In this document: positions 44,372 to 53,445 of the stretch, one piece after another | Layout of the letters: each line of letters begins with the position of its first letter | How positions within the stretch are numbered: position 1 is the first letter of the stretch | Assembly (NCBI RefSeq): GCF_004682015.1 | Contig: NZ_SMLM01000001.1 | Coordinates: 1,426,001-1,490,000 of the forward strand | DNA: 64,000 nt | Direction of reading: 5' to 3' | Source of the DNA: Ramlibacter henchirensis | GTDB taxonomy: Bacteria; Pseudomonadota; Gammaproteobacteria; Burkholderiales; Burkholderiaceae_C | The notes under the pieces: generated by a model | Database searches by the model: none | What the model saw: the letters and a program-made list of their open reading frames with translations, nothing else | Told to the model about the DNA's origin: nothing | Translations under genes and position numbers: made by a program

Positions 44372-44965
44372 TCAGGCCTGCAGCAGCTGCTTGAGGTCGT
44401 TGGCCAGCGCCTGCGGGCCGCTGCCGTAGCGGGAGTACAGGCGCAGGCGGCCCTGCGGGTCGTAGACGAAGCTGGCGGCCGAGTGGTCCATCGTGTAGCT
44501 GCCCGGCGTCTTGGTTTCCACCTTCTTGTAGTAGACCTTGAAGTCCTTGGCGACGGCCGCCGTCTGCTCGGGCGAGCCGCGCAGGGCCACGAAGTCCGCG
44601 CCGAAGTTGTTGACGTACGCCCTGAGCACCTCGGGCGTGTCGCGCTCGGGGTCGATGGTGATGAAGACGCCCTGCACCTTCTGGCCGTCGGGGCCGAGCA
44701 GCTGCCTGGCCTGCGCGATCTCGGCCAGCGTTGTCGGGCACACGTCCGGGCACTGGGTGAAGCCGAAAAACACCACCACGGCCTTGCCGCGGAAGTCCTT
44801 CAGGCTGCGCACCTTGCCTTCGGTGTCGGGCAGCTGGAAGTCGCGCGCGTACTCGGCGCCGGTCAGGTCGACGGAGGTGAACTGTGGCTTGCGCTCCCCG
44901 CACGCGGCGAGCGTGGCGGGCAGCGCGCCGGCGGCGATCAGTCGAAGGGCGTGGCGTCGGTCCAT
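44372..44965 (-). CDS. SCO1/SenC family copper chaperone
   Basis: Sco proteins deliver copper to, or keep reduced the cysteines of, the CuA site of oxidase subunit II. The 197-residue product has a lipoprotein-like leader (MDRRHALRLIAAGALPATLAAC). The copper motif is FGFTQCPDVCPTTLAEI near residue 72, the ITIDPERDTPEVLRAYV segment is near residue 105, and the third ligand His is in YTMDHSAASFVYDPQG near residue 160. It comes after ctaB by 9 bp and fits the assembly operon. Confidence 0.95.
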   Translation of the reverse strand: MDRRHALRLIAAGALPATLAACGERKPQFTSVDLTGAEYARDFQLPDTEGKVRSLKDFRGKAVVVFFGFTQCPDVCPTTLAEIAQARQLLGPDGQKVQGVFITIDPERDTPEVLRAYVNNFGADFVALRGSPEQTAAVAKDFKVYYKKVETKTPGSYTMDHSAASFVYDPQGRLRLYSRYGSGPQALANDLKQLLQA

Positions 44966-44974
44966 GGCGTCACC

Positions 44975-45844
44975 TTACAGCAGGTAGTGGTCCAGCAGGA
45001 GCGCGGCGAACAGCACGCTCAGGTGGATGAGGGAAAAGCGGAAGGTCTTGCGCGCGAGCGCATCAGAATACTCGCGCCAGAGCCGGAAGCCGTACCAGGT
45101 GAACCCGGCGCTCAGCGCGAGCGCCGCCAGCAGGTACAGCCAGGAGCTCATCCCGATCGCGAAGGGCAGCAGGCAGGCGGCGAACAGCACCAGCGTGTAC
45201 AGCAGGATCTGCAGGCGGGTGAACTCGCTGCCGTGCGTCACCGGCAGCATCGGCAGGCCCGACTTGCGGTAGTCCTCGACGCGGTACAGCGCCAGCGCCC
45301 AGAAGTGCGGCGGCGTCCACAGGAAGATGATGAGGAAGAGCACCAGCGCTTCGGGCCCGACGTCGCCGCGCATCGCGGCCCAGCCCAGCACCGGCGGCAT
45401 GGCGCCCGAGGCGCCGCCGATCACGATGTTCTGCGGCGTGCGCGGCTTGAGCACCACGGTGTAGATGACCGCATAGCCCACGAACGTCGCGAACGTGAGC
45501 CACATCGTGAGCGGGTTCACGCTGACGTACAGCAGCGCGCAGCCCAGCGCGCACAGCACGGCCGAGAAGATCAGCGTCTGCGAATCGGACAGCTCGCCCT
45601 TCGCCGTGGGGCGCCAGGCGGTGCGCCGCATCTTGGCGTCGATGCCCTTCTCGATCAGGCAGTTGAACGCCGCGGCCGCGCCGGCCACGAGCCAGATGCC
45701 CAGCGCCGCAAAGGCCGCGATACGCAGGTCTTCGGCGCTCGGGGCCCCGGGCACGGCGAGCACCATGCCGATCACGGCGCAGAACACGATCAGCTGGACG
45801 ACCCGGGGCTTCGTGAGGGCGTAGAACTGGGCGAAGCGGGTCAT
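44975..45844 (-). CDS. ctaB: Protoheme IX farnesyltransferase (heme O synthase)
   Basis: CtaB (CyoE) attaches a farnesyl group to heme B, the first step to heme A for the aa3 oxidase. The 289-residue membrane protein begins [20 protein letters not shown]. It has the two prenyl-diphosphate Asp-rich motifs, [19 protein letters not shown] near residue 60 and the [11 protein letters not shown] area near residue 195, and about nine membrane segments. The start overlaps the ctaA stop as ATGA. Confidence 0.95.
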   Translation of the reverse strand: MTRFAQFYALTKPRVVQLIVFCAVIGMVLAVPGAPSAEDLRIAAFAALGIWLVAGAAAAFNCLIEKGIDAKMRRTAWRPTAKGELSDSQTLIFSAVLCALGCALLYVSVNPLTMWLTFATFVGYAVIYTVVLKPRTPQNIVIGGASGAMPPVLGWAAMRGDVGPEALVLFLIIFLWTPPHFWALALYRVEDYRKSGLPMLPVTHGSEFTRLQILLYTLVLFAACLLPFAIGMSSWLYLLAALALSAGFTWYGFRLWREYSDALARKTFRFSLIHLSVLFAALLLDHYLL

Positions 45845-46998
45845 GTCCCGAGCTCCTTGCCGGGCGCGATCCGCAAGCCCGCCACGCTCGGCTCGCCGCC
45901 ACGCACCACGCGGCTCTCGCACAGCGCCCAGGTCAGCACCACCACCAGCGCCGCGGCCCCGCCCGTGTGCGCGAGCGCTCCGAGAAGGGGCCAGCCGAGC
46001 ACCACATTCGACAACCCGCTCAGCAGCTGCCACGCAGCCAGCGCCGCCAGCACGCGGGCCTGCCGGGGGAGCGCCGCACGAAGCTGCCAGGCCGTCGCGA
46101 ACAGCAAGGGCAGCACGACATAGGCGGCCAGGCGGTGCACGTAATGCTTCGCCGTCAACGCCGCGAAACTCACGTTGCCGCCGTCGGAAGTGACGCCCAG
46201 CGGACGCCAGATGTCGAACGCCTGGCCGAAGTCCATCTCGGGCCACCAGCGGCCGTGGCAGGTCGGAAAGTCCGTGCAGGCCAGCACCGCGTAATTGGTG
46301 CTCACCCAGCCGCCCAGGGCCACCTGCAGCCACACGGCAGCGAACGTCGCCAGCAGCAGCGCGCGAAGGCCGGCGCCCAGCCCGACCCGCGCCGATGCGC
46401 CTTGCGCGTGCCGGTACTCCACGGCCTGGCGGCACAGCAACGCGAGCAGCACCAGCCCGCCCAGCAGGTGCAAGGTCACGATCGCGGGGAACAGCTTCAT
46501 CGTGACGGTCAGCGCGCCGAAAGCGCCGACCAGGCAGACCCACGCCAGGCTCGCGGTCGGCCACCAGGGGCTCACCGGCAGCACATGGTGACGCCGCAGC
46601 GTCCAGGTGGCGGCTGCCAGCGTGAGGATCAGGACACCAACGCCCATCGCCAGGTAGCGGTGGATCATCTCGATCCACGCCTTGGTGTGCGTGACCGGGC
46701 CGGTGGGCATCTGGGCCTGTTCGGCGCTGATCTGCTCCACCGCGCCGAAGGGGCTGGCGCTCGCATAGCAGCCCGGCCAGTCCGGGCAGCCCAGGCCCGA
46801 GTCGGTCAGGCGCGTGAAGGCGCCGAAAAGCACCAGGTCGAACGTGAGGAACAGCGTCAGCCCCGTAAGCATGGCAAGGCGCCGCGCCGGCGCGGCCTTG
46901 CGGCTGCGCAGCCACAGCCAGGCGAGCGGCCCCAGCGCCACCACGATGCCCAGCAGCATCAGGCGCAGCACGGGGGACAGGTCGACCAGTGCCGTCAT
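45841..46998 (-). CDS. ctaA: Heme A synthase
   Basis: CtaA (Cox15) oxidises heme O to heme A. The 385-residue product has eight membrane segments with four heme-ligand histidines, in [32 protein letters not shown] and [31 protein letters not shown] near residue 60 has the conserved Cys pair, and [20 protein letters not shown] near residue 225 the second pair. The start overlaps the upstream Sco-like stop by 4 bp. It lies between the Sco-like gene and ctaB, as usual. Confidence 0.94.
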   Translation of the reverse strand: MTALVDLSPVLRLMLLGIVVALGPLAWLWLRSRKAAPARRLAMLTGLTLFLTFDLVLFGAFTRLTDSGLGCPDWPGCYASASPFGAVEQISAEQAQMPTGPVTHTKAWIEMIHRYLAMGVGVLILTLAAATWTLRRHHVLPVSPWWPTASLAWVCLVGAFGALTVTMKLFPAIVTLHLLGGLVLLALLCRQAVEYRHAQGASARVGLGAGLRALLLATFAAVWLQVALGGWVSTNYAVLACTDFPTCHGRWWPEMDFGQAFDIWRPLGVTSDGGNVSFAALTAKHYVHRLAAYVVLPLLFATAWQLRAALPRQARVLAALAAWQLLSGLSNVVLGWPLLGALAHTGGAAALVVVLTWALCESRVVRGGEPSVAGLRIAPGKELGT

Positions 46999-47708
46999 CG
47001 CGTCCTTCCGGCCTGGTCCCAGCCCGCGGAGGCGCGCATCAGCCGCTCGAGGTCGCGCTTGGCCTTGGCCGCGCCCTCGCGATCCAGGCGGGCCGGAAAG
47101 CGCATCATCCAGTGCCCGAGCGGGTCCACCACGTACAGGTGCTCGTCCAGGGCTGCGCCGGCGGCGGGCTGCAGCCATTGCGCCAGCCGCTCGCGCGGCA
47201 CGCGCAGCACGGTCGCCTGTGCGAGCGCGGGCCGCAGCTCGGGACGCACGGGCGCCGCGTCGTCGATCAACCAGACCCAGTCGACGCGGTCCTTGTCCTT
47301 GCCGAGCGCCTCCCGCATCTGGCGCTGCAGGTACAGGTGGTTCTCGCACAGCGCCGGGCACGCGCCGCTGCCCACGCTCACCAGCAGCCACTGGCCCTTG
47401 AGCTCCGGCAGCGGCACCGGCTGGCCGTCCAGCGTCGAGGCCGCGAGCGCGGGCATCGGCCGCTGCGGCTCGATCAGCTCGCCGAAGCTGCGGCGACCTT
47501 CCGGGCGCAGCACGTAATAGGTGAAGTAGGACGCGATGACCGGCGCGGCGCAGATCAGCATCACGACGAACATCTTGAAGCGGCCGCGCGCGGTGCGCTG
47601 CGCTTCCTCGACCTCGCGCGGGCCGGGCAGCGAATGGACGGTCAGGTCCAGCGGCTGGTCAAACCTGTCGGGCCTGGCGGCGGGGTTGGATGAACTGGAA
47701 CCAGACAT
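46995..47708 (-). CDS. Sco-like thioredoxin-fold membrane protein of the oxidase cluster
   Basis: A 237-residue protein with one N-terminal membrane anchor ([21 protein letters not shown] truncated here) and a thioredoxin-like domain facing the periplasm. It has [20 protein letters not shown] near residue 110 with a CPALC pair spaced like the Sco CxxxC. The domain resembles Sco but lacks the obvious third ligand His. It is conserved in betaproteobacterial ctaA clusters and often left as hypothetical. A copper or thiol redox role in oxidase assembly is inferred. Its start overlaps the SURF1 3' end by 50 bp. Confidence 0.8.
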   Translation of the reverse strand: MSGSSSSNPAARPDRFDQPLDLTVHSLPGPREVEEAQRTARGRFKMFVVMLICAAPVIASYFTYYVLRPEGRRSFGELIEPQRPMPALAASTLDGQPVPLPELKGQWLLVSVGSGACPALCENHLYLQRQMREALGKDKDRVDWVWLIDDAAPVRPELRPALAQATVLRVPRERLAQWLQPAAGAALDEHLYVVDPLGHWMMRFPARLDREGAAKAKRDLERLMRASAGWDQAGRTR

Positions 47709-48384
47709 AGAGGATGGCGATCAGGCCGCACAAGGCCCACCACTGGAAGGCGTAGCCGTAGTTGGTTTCGGGGCCGCGGCCGGCGCCCGCCTCGGGCCAG
47801 TCGCGCTGCAGCCCCTGCGAGGCGGGCCCGGTCTGCTGCACGCTCACGTCCTGCAGCAGCTTCAGGCGGGTTTCGGCCGCGAACGGCGTCAGGTCGAGAT
47901 TTTGCCGGATGGGCCCGGCGCCGGCTGGGCCGAACTCGTATAGCTTGGCCGGCGGCGGGGCGATGCGGCCGGTCACCTCCACCTCGCCGGCCGGGGTCTC
48001 GATGACGGGCAACTGCTCGCGCTGGACGAAGTTGCGCGGCGCCCAACCTCGCTGGACCAGCACCGCGGCGTCCGATCCCGAAAGCTTCAGCGGCGTCACG
48101 ACGTAGAAGCCGACCTTGCCGCCCATCTGGCGGTTGTCGAGGAACACGGTGTGCTCGGCGACCCAGCGGCCTCGCAGCAGCACGGGCCGGTACACCGCGG
48201 AGTGGCGCTCACCCGAGAGGAACTCCGCCTGCGAAAGGGGTGTCAGCCGTTTCTGCGTCGACACTGCATCGGCCAGCGCCTCCTTCTGGTGGGCGCGGCC
48301 GAGCTGCCACATGCCCAGCGCGAACGTGGCGCCGATGCCCAGGACTGCCGCGAGCGTGGCGGCCCAGAAGCGCCAGCCCGTCAT
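47659..48384 (-). CDS. SURF1 family cytochrome oxidase assembly protein
   Basis: SURF1 proteins help insert heme A into oxidase subunit I. The 241-residue product has two membrane segments, at the N-terminus (WRFWAATLAAVLGIGATFAL) and at the C-terminus ([17 protein letters not shown]). Between lie GRWVAEHTVFLDNRQMGGKV near residue 68 and VQRGWAPRNFVQREQLPVIE. The ATG at 48384 is chosen because upstream residues fall in the divergent DUF2909 gene. It overlaps the next gene by 50 bp, longer than other overlaps in this locus. Confidence 0.92.
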   Translation of the reverse strand: MTGWRFWAATLAAVLGIGATFALGMWQLGRAHQKEALADAVSTQKRLTPLSQAEFLSGERHSAVYRPVLLRGRWVAEHTVFLDNRQMGGKVGFYVVTPLKLSGSDAAVLVQRGWAPRNFVQREQLPVIETPAGEVEVTGRIAPPPAKLYEFGPAGAGPIRQNLDLTPFAAETRLKLLQDVSVQQTGPASQGLQRDWPEAGAGRGPETNYGYAFQWWALCGLIAILYVWFQFIQPRRQARQV

Positions 48385-48408
48385 GCCCCGCACCGGATAA
48401 TCGGCGCC

Positions 48409-48630
48409 ATGAAAAATCTCGTGGTGCTGGGCTTCATCGCGATCATCGCCAGCCTCGGCACGGCCCTGTTCTTCATGCTGCGCGGCGACCAGGAAGGCAA
48501 GCCCAAGTCCGCCGGCATGGCGCGGGCGCTGGCGTTCCGAGTGGGCTTTTCCATCCTGTTGTTCCTGTGCCTGCTGCTGGCCTGGAAGCTGGGCTACATC
48601 AATCCGACGGGCATTCCCGCCGGCGCCTGA
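48409..48630 (+). CDS. Twin-transmembrane protein, DUF2909
   Basis: A 73-residue protein with two membrane helices (LVVLGFIAIIASLGTALFFM and VGFSILLFLCLLLAWKLGYI) separated by a short basic loop. It is the DUF2909 family often found between ctaE and SURF1 in Burkholderiales. The start ATG at 48409 gives MKNLVVLGFIA. It is the only plus-strand gene in the oxidase locus, 24 bp from the SURF1 start. Function unknown; a role in oxidase assembly is inferred from position. Confidence 0.87.
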   Translation: MKNLVVLGFIAIIASLGTALFFMLRGDQEGKPKSAGMARALAFRVGFSILLFLCLLLAWKLGYINPTGIPAGA

Positions 48631-48648
48631 ACGCACCGGCCTCCTGCA

Positions 48649-48682
48649 AAGCACAAGGCGCCCCGCGGGGCGCCTTGTGCTT
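48649..48682. terminator. 34-bp perfect palindrome, likely two-way terminator
   Basis: AAGCACAAGGCGCCCC followed by its exact complement makes a perfect 34-bp palindrome between the convergent DUF2909 and ctaE genes. There is no long T tract, so it may stop both strands mainly through the very strong stem. Confidence 0.7.
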
Positions 48683-48697
48683 CGTGCTCGCGCGTCC

Positions 48698-49579
48698 TCA
48701 GGTCCAGTAGACCAGCGTGTACAGGCCCAGCCACACCACGTCCACGAAGTGCCAGTACCACGCCGCGCCCTCGAAGCCGAAGTGGCGCTGCGGGGTGAAG
48801 TGGCCCGCCATCAGGCGCAGCGTGATGAACAGCAGCATCAGCATGCCCACGATCACGTGGAAGCCGTGGAAGCCGGTGAGCATGAAGAAGGTGGAGCCGT
48901 ACGCGCCCGAAGACAGTTTCAGGTTCAGGTCGGTGTAGGCATGGAAGTACTCGTAGCCCTGCACGCAGATGAAGGCGGCGCCGAGGATCACGGTGATCCA
49001 CATCCACAGGATCGTCTTGGCGCGCTTGTTGGCGATCAGCGCATGGTGCGCGATGGTCAGCGTCACGCCCGAGGACAGCAGCAGCGCCGTGTTGATGGTC
49101 GGGAGCCACAGCGGGCCCATGGTCTGGAAAGGATCGATGATGCCGGCCGGCGACGCGGTGGCGCCCGGCGCGACGCTGGGCCATACCGCCTTGAAGTCGG
49201 GCCACAGCAGCGCGTTGTCCAGGCCGCCTAGCGCAGGCACGGAGTGCGAGCGCATCCACCACAAGGCGGTGAAGAACGCGCCGAAGAACATCACCTCCGA
49301 GAAGATGAACCAGCTCATGCTCCAGCGGAACGAGAGGTCGATCTTGCGGCCGTACTGCCCGCCCTCGCTCTCGCGGATGGCGTCACGGAACCACTGGAAC
49401 AGCACGCCGAAGAGCCACAGCATGCCGGCGAGGACCAGCCACTTGCCCCAGTCGGCGCCGTTGATCCACTGCGCCGCCCCGAAGATGACGAACAGCAGGC
49501 CAAGCGCCGCGAACGACGGATGCCGCGAGGGATGCGGAACGAAGTAGTACGGCGCGGTGCCGCCGGTGGTGGGTGTCAT
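48698..49579 (-). CDS. ctaE: Cytochrome c oxidase subunit III
   Basis: Subunit III of the aa3 oxidase, 293 residues, with seven membrane segments. Landmarks are YYFVPHPSRHPSFAALGLLF at the N-terminus, FIFSEVMFFGAFFTALWW near residue 92 with the conserved acidic residue, and FFMLTGFHGFHVIVGMLMLL near residue 233. The C-terminus FVDVVWLGLYTLVYWT is the family end. It is separated from DUF2970 by 60 bp. Confidence 0.96.
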   Translation of the reverse strand: MTPTTGGTAPYYFVPHPSRHPSFAALGLLFVIFGAAQWINGADWGKWLVLAGMLWLFGVLFQWFRDAIRESEGGQYGRKIDLSFRWSMSWFIFSEVMFFGAFFTALWWMRSHSVPALGGLDNALLWPDFKAVWPSVAPGATASPAGIIDPFQTMGPLWLPTINTALLLSSGVTLTIAHHALIANKRAKTILWMWITVILGAAFICVQGYEYFHAYTDLNLKLSSGAYGSTFFMLTGFHGFHVIVGMLMLLFITLRLMAGHFTPQRHFGFEGAAWYWHFVDVVWLGLYTLVYWT

Positions 49580-49639
49580 GTTTTCTCGACTCCTGCTTTC
49601 GATTCTTTTGCGATCGCTACGCGATCCCTGTTCCGACGC

Positions 49640-49816
49640 TCAGACGATCCAGTTGACCAAGGCGATGAGGCCGGCCACGAACAGCGCCACCAGCACCAGC
49701 GCCACGGCCACCACGTGCAGCGGGTTGAGGCGCTGCATGTCCTCCTCCAGGCCGCTGCGCTTGCGGATGCCCAGGAACGACCAGGCCACCGCGCGCATCG
49801 TGCGCAACACGCTCAT
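49640..49816 (-). CDS. DUF2970 small membrane protein
   Basis: A 58-residue protein with the DUF2970 pattern: SVLRTMRAVAWSFLGIRKRS, then HVVAVALVLVALFVAGLIAL as the single membrane segment. It overlaps the ctaG stop as ATGA. The family is found with cytochrome oxidase genes in betaproteobacteria; the function is not known. Confidence 0.88.
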   Translation of the reverse strand: MSVLRTMRAVAWSFLGIRKRSGLEEDMQRLNPLHVVAVALVLVALFVAGLIALVNWIV

Positions 49817-50406
49817 CCACGCTCTCCGCTCCGCTGGGCAGGCGCGGCGGCCTGCGGCGCCTGGGGCGTCTTGGCGCCCACCTCGAAGAAGGTGTAGGAC
49901 AGGGTGATGGTCGTCACGTCGCTGGACAGCTTGGGATCGATGACGAAAGCCACCGGCCACTGCTTCTTCTCGCCCGGCTCGAGCGTGTACTGCTCGAAGC
50001 AGAAGCACTCCAGCTTGTTGAAGTGCGCGGCGGCCTGGCGCGGCGCGTAGCTGGGGATGGCCTGGGCCGACATGCGGCGGTCCTGCACGTTCTCGAATTC
50101 GTACATCACGGTGGCCAGCTCACCCGGATGGACCTGGATCGACGCCTTCTGCGGCTTGAACTGCCAGGGGCCGCGCGAGTTGGCATCGAACTCCACCGTG
50201 ATGGTGCGGCTGCGGTCGATCTGCGTGTTGGCCGCGGCGGTGGAGCCGCCCGGCACCTGCTTTTCGCCGAGCGCGAGGATGTTGATGCCGGTGAGTTCGC
50301 AGATGTGCTTGTAGATCGGGATCAGCGCGTAGCCGAAGACGAACATGCCGGCGGCGACCACCGCCAGCTTGCGCACCATCCTCCGGTTTTCCGCCTTCAG
50401 GCCCAC
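49813..50406 (-). CDS. ctaG: Cytochrome c oxidase assembly protein CtaG (Cox11)
   Basis: Cox11/CtaG supplies copper to the CuB site of subunit I. The 197-residue product has one N-terminal membrane anchor (VVAAGMFVFGYALIPIY), the segment ELTGINILALG with a conserved pattern, and the copper-binding CFCF motif in LECFCFEQYTLEPGEKK near residue 132. Beyond the core, the C-terminus is an Ala/Pro/Gln-rich tail (QAPQAAAPAQRSGERG). It follows the small assembly gene by 4 bp. Confidence 0.95.
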   Translation of the reverse strand: MGLKAENRRMVRKLAVVAAGMFVFGYALIPIYKHICELTGINILALGEKQVPGGSTAAANTQIDRSRTITVEFDANSRGPWQFKPQKASIQVHPGELATVMYEFENVQDRRMSAQAIPSYAPRQAAAHFNKLECFCFEQYTLEPGEKKQWPVAFVIDPKLSSDVTTITLSYTFFEVGAKTPQAPQAAAPAQRSGERG

Positions 50407-50410
50407 GGCG

Positions 50411-50524
50411 TCAGCCTCCGATCAGCAGCAGCTTGGCCACGAAGCCGATGCCGAAGGCCAGCGCCACCGACGCCAGGATCAGGCCCAGGCGGCGGTTGGC
50501 TTTCTTCTGCTCTTCGCTCGTCAC
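50411..50524 (-). CDS. 37-residue cytochrome oxidase small assembly protein
   Basis: A very short gene between ctaD and ctaG. From a GTG at 50522-50524 it reads MTSEEQKKANRRLGLI and then a single membrane helix ending VAKLLLIGG at the TGA. This matches the pattern of the small proteins beside ctaG in Burkholderiales that are annotated as oxidase small assembly proteins: EQKKANRR followed by one hydrophobic segment. It is 13 bp from ctaD and 4 bp from ctaG, so clearly in the operon. No other in-frame start precedes it. Confidence 0.85.
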   Translation of the reverse strand: MTSEEQKKANRRLGLILASVALAFGIGFVAKLLLIGG

Positions 50525-50537
50525 GGTGTTTGCGGCT

Positions 50538-52220
50538 TCAGTGGGCCGCACCGGCGTTGCGGTTGACCGACGACGGCACCGCGTCCAGCACGCGCGTCGC
50601 GGTCACGTCCAGCCTGGGCGGCACTTCGAAGGTGTGGAAGGGCGCCGGCGACGGCACTTCCCACTCGAGGCCTTCGGCGCCGCGGCCGTTCGGATCATTC
50701 CAGGGGCGCTGGCCGGCCGGCGCGCCGCGGCCGCGCATGACGGGCAGCACCACGAAGATGAAGAAGTACACCTGGGCTAGGCCGAAGGCGAAGGCGCCGA
50801 GCGAAGCCCACAGGTTGAAGTCGGCGAACTGCATCGGGTAGTCGGCATAGCGGCGCGGCATGCCGGCCAGCCCGAGGAAGTGCATCGGGAAGAAGGTGAC
50901 GTTGAAGGAGATCAGCGACCACCAGAAGTGGATCTTCCCGCGCGTCTCGTCGTACATCACGCCGGTCCACTTGGGCGACCAGTAGTAGAAGCCCGAGAAG
51001 AGGGCGAACAGCGAGCCGGCCACCAGCACATAGTGGAAGTGGGCCACGACGTAGTAAGTGTCCTGCAGCAGCAGGTCGATCGGCGCCATGGCCAGGATCA
51101 GGCCGGTGAAGCCGCCGATGGTGAACACGAAGATGAAGCCGACGGCGAACAGCATCGGCGTTTCGAACGTCATCGAGCCCTGCCACATCGTCGCGATCCA
51201 GTTGAAGATCTTCACGGCCGTGGGCACCGCGATCAGCATGGTCGCGTACATGAAGAACAGCTGGCCCGTCACCGGCATGCCCGTGGTGAACATGTGGTGC
51301 GCCCAGACGATGAACGACAGGATGGCGATCGAACTGGTCGCGTACACCATCGAGGCGTAGCCGAACAGGCGCTTGCGCGAGAAGGCGGGCACGACCTGGC
51401 TGATGATGCCGAAGGCCGGCAGGATCATGATGTAGACCTCGGGGTGGCCGAAGAACCAGAAGATGTGCTGGTACATCACCGGGTCGCCGCCGCCGGCCGG
51501 GTTGAAGAACGTGGTGCCGAAGTGGCGGTCGGTCAGCGTCATCGTGATCGCGCCGGCCAGCACGGGCATCACCGCGATCAGCAGGTAGGCCGTGATCAGC
51601 CAGGTCCACGCGAACATCGGCATCTTCATCAGCGTCATGCCGGGCGCGCGCATGTTGAGGATGGTCACGATGATGTTGATCGAGCCCATGATCGAGCTGG
51701 CGCCCATGATGTGCATCGCGAAGATGCCGGCGTCCATCGACGGGCCCATCTGCAGCGTCAGCGGCGCGTACAGCGTCCAGCCGGCCGACGGCGCGCCGCC
51801 GGGCATGAAGAACGAGCCGACGAGCATCAGGCCCGCGGGGATCAGCAGCCAGAAGCTGAAGTTGTTCATCCGCGCGAACGCCATGTCCGCCGCGCCGATC
51901 TGCAGCGGGATCATCCAGTTCGCGAAGCCCACGAACGCCGGCATGATGGCGCCGAACACCATGATCAGGCCGTGCATGGTGGTCAGCTGGTTGAACATCT
52001 CCGGGTTCACCAGCTGCAGGCCGGGCTGGAACAGCTCGGCGCGGATGCCCATGGCGAGCAGGCCGCCGAACATCAGCATGAAGAACGAGAACAGCAGGTA
52101 GAGCGTTCCGATGTCCTTGTGGTTGGTGGCGTAGACCCAGCGGCGCCAGCCGACGGGGGCATGGTCGTGGTGGTCGTCGTGCCCGTGCGCGTGGCCGTGG
52201 GGATCGAGAACTGCGCTCAT
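50538..52220 (-). CDS. ctaD: Cytochrome c oxidase subunit I
   Basis: The catalytic subunit of the aa3 oxidase, 560 residues. A His/Asp-rich N-terminus (HGHAHGHDDHHDHAP) precedes WVYATNHKDIGTLYLLF. The heme a ligand region is MHGLIMVFGAIMPAF near residue 83, the CuB/YGHPEVY-type site is FWFFGHPEVYIMILPAFG near residue 262, WAHHMFTTGMPV is near 310, and the heme ligands are in VVAHFHYVLVAGSLFALF near 400. It follows ctaC by 25 bp. The His-rich N-terminal tail may bind metal, but this is speculation. Confidence 0.97.
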   Translation of the reverse strand: MSAVLDPHGHAHGHDDHHDHAPVGWRRWVYATNHKDIGTLYLLFSFFMLMFGGLLAMGIRAELFQPGLQLVNPEMFNQLTTMHGLIMVFGAIMPAFVGFANWMIPLQIGAADMAFARMNNFSFWLLIPAGLMLVGSFFMPGGAPSAGWTLYAPLTLQMGPSMDAGIFAMHIMGASSIMGSINIIVTILNMRAPGMTLMKMPMFAWTWLITAYLLIAVMPVLAGAITMTLTDRHFGTTFFNPAGGGDPVMYQHIFWFFGHPEVYIMILPAFGIISQVVPAFSRKRLFGYASMVYATSSIAILSFIVWAHHMFTTGMPVTGQLFFMYATMLIAVPTAVKIFNWIATMWQGSMTFETPMLFAVGFIFVFTIGGFTGLILAMAPIDLLLQDTYYVVAHFHYVLVAGSLFALFSGFYYWSPKWTGVMYDETRGKIHFWWSLISFNVTFFPMHFLGLAGMPRRYADYPMQFADFNLWASLGAFAFGLAQVYFFIFVVLPVMRGRGAPAGQRPWNDPNGRGAEGLEWEVPSPAPFHTFEVPPRLDVTATRVLDAVPSSVNRNAGAAH

Positions 52221-52245
52221 GGGGTTTCCTCGGGATGCCTTGTGT

Positions 52246-53403
52246 TTACTTGCCGCGCTGCGCCAGCACGTCGGCCGGCTGGACCACCTGGCCGGTCTTG
52301 TTGGTCCATGCGTTCTTGGTGTAGCTGATCACCGCCGCGATCTCGGTGTCGGACAGCTGCTTCCAGGCCGGCATGGCGTTGCGGCCGTTCAGCACGATCG
52401 CGATCTGCTTGGTCTTGTCGGTGTCCGTCACGATGGGCGAGCCGGCCAGCGGCTTGTTGGCGCCGGCGCCCGCGCCGGTGGGCAGGTGGCACACCGCGCA
52501 GTTCTTGTTGTAGACCTGCTCGCCGCGGGCCACGATGTCGGTCAGCGTCCAGACCTTGCCCGGGTCGTCCATCTTGGCGGCCATCTTCTTCTGCTGCTCG
52601 TTGACCCAGGCGGTGTATTCCTGCGCCGAGACCACCTTGACATGGATCGGCATGTAGGCGTGCTCCTTGCCGCACAGCTCGTAGCACTGGCCGTAGAAGT
52701 CGCCGGTCTTCTCGCTGCGGAACCAGGTGTCGCGCACGAAGCCGGGGATGGCGTCCTGCTTGATGCCGAAGGCCGGGACGCCCCACGCGTGGATCACGTC
52801 GTTGGCGGTCGTGATGATGCGGACCTTCTTGTTGACGGGCACCACCAGCGGGTTGTCGACCTTGAGCAGGTAGTTGTCGGGCACGTCGCCCTTGGCGCCG
52901 GCGTTGGAGATCTCGCGGTGCGTGCTGTCCAGGGTGGACAGGAAGGACAGGCCGGAGCCCTCGCCGTTGAGGTAGTCGTAGCCCCACTTCCACTGGTAGC
53001 CGGTGGCCTTGATGGTCACGTCGGCGTTGCTGGTGTCCTTGGACGCGACCAGCACCTTGGTGGCCGGCAGCGCCATCAGGATCACGATGACGAACGGGAT
53101 CAGCGTCCAGATGACCTCGACCGTCACCGACTCGTGGAAGTTGGCCGCCTTGTGGCCCACCGCCTTGCGGTGCTTCCAGATGGAATAGAACATCACCGCG
53201 AAGACCAGGATGAAGATCACCGTGCAGGTGATCAGCATGAACCAGTGCAGCCAGGCCTGCTCGACCGCGATGCGGGTGGCCGCCGCGTGCAGGTTCAACT
53301 GGCGCACCGCCGGCCCGCCGGGCAGGTCGTTGACGGCGGCATGGGCCGCGCCGGCCGCCAGCGCGCCCGCGAGGACCGCCGGCATCTTCGAAAGGCTCTT
53401 CAT
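52246..53403 (-). CDS. ctaC: Cytochrome c oxidase subunit II fused to cytochrome c
   Basis: Subunit II, 385 residues from the ATG at 53403, with signal peptide and two membrane segments. The CuA site is GQCYELCGKEHAYMPIHV near residue 239 (C-x3-C-x3-H-x2-M). It is fused to a C-terminal cytochrome c domain with CxxCH in NKNCAVCHLPTGAGAG near residue 302 and the axial Met in RNAMPAWKQL. This caa3-like fusion could receive electrons directly from a periplasmic cytochrome. It is the first structural gene of the cluster. Confidence 0.96.
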   Translation of the reverse strand: MKSLSKMPAVLAGALAAGAAHAAVNDLPGGPAVRQLNLHAAATRIAVEQAWLHWFMLITCTVIFILVFAVMFYSIWKHRKAVGHKAANFHESVTVEVIWTLIPFVIVILMALPATKVLVASKDTSNADVTIKATGYQWKWGYDYLNGEGSGLSFLSTLDSTHREISNAGAKGDVPDNYLLKVDNPLVVPVNKKVRIITTANDVIHAWGVPAFGIKQDAIPGFVRDTWFRSEKTGDFYGQCYELCGKEHAYMPIHVKVVSAQEYTAWVNEQQKKMAAKMDDPGKVWTLTDIVARGEQVYNKNCAVCHLPTGAGAGANKPLAGSPIVTDTDKTKQIAIVLNGRNAMPAWKQLSDTEIAAVISYTKNAWTNKTGQVVQPADVLAQRGK

Positions 53404-53445
53404 CGTTCTCGGTTCCGATCTACTCAATCACAAATCCGTCCGCCC

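Noticed and set aside
50880..52328. Open frame antisense to ctaD with strong His/Asp/Arg bias
   Set aside because: It is the reverse of a membrane protein with all heme and copper ligands present.
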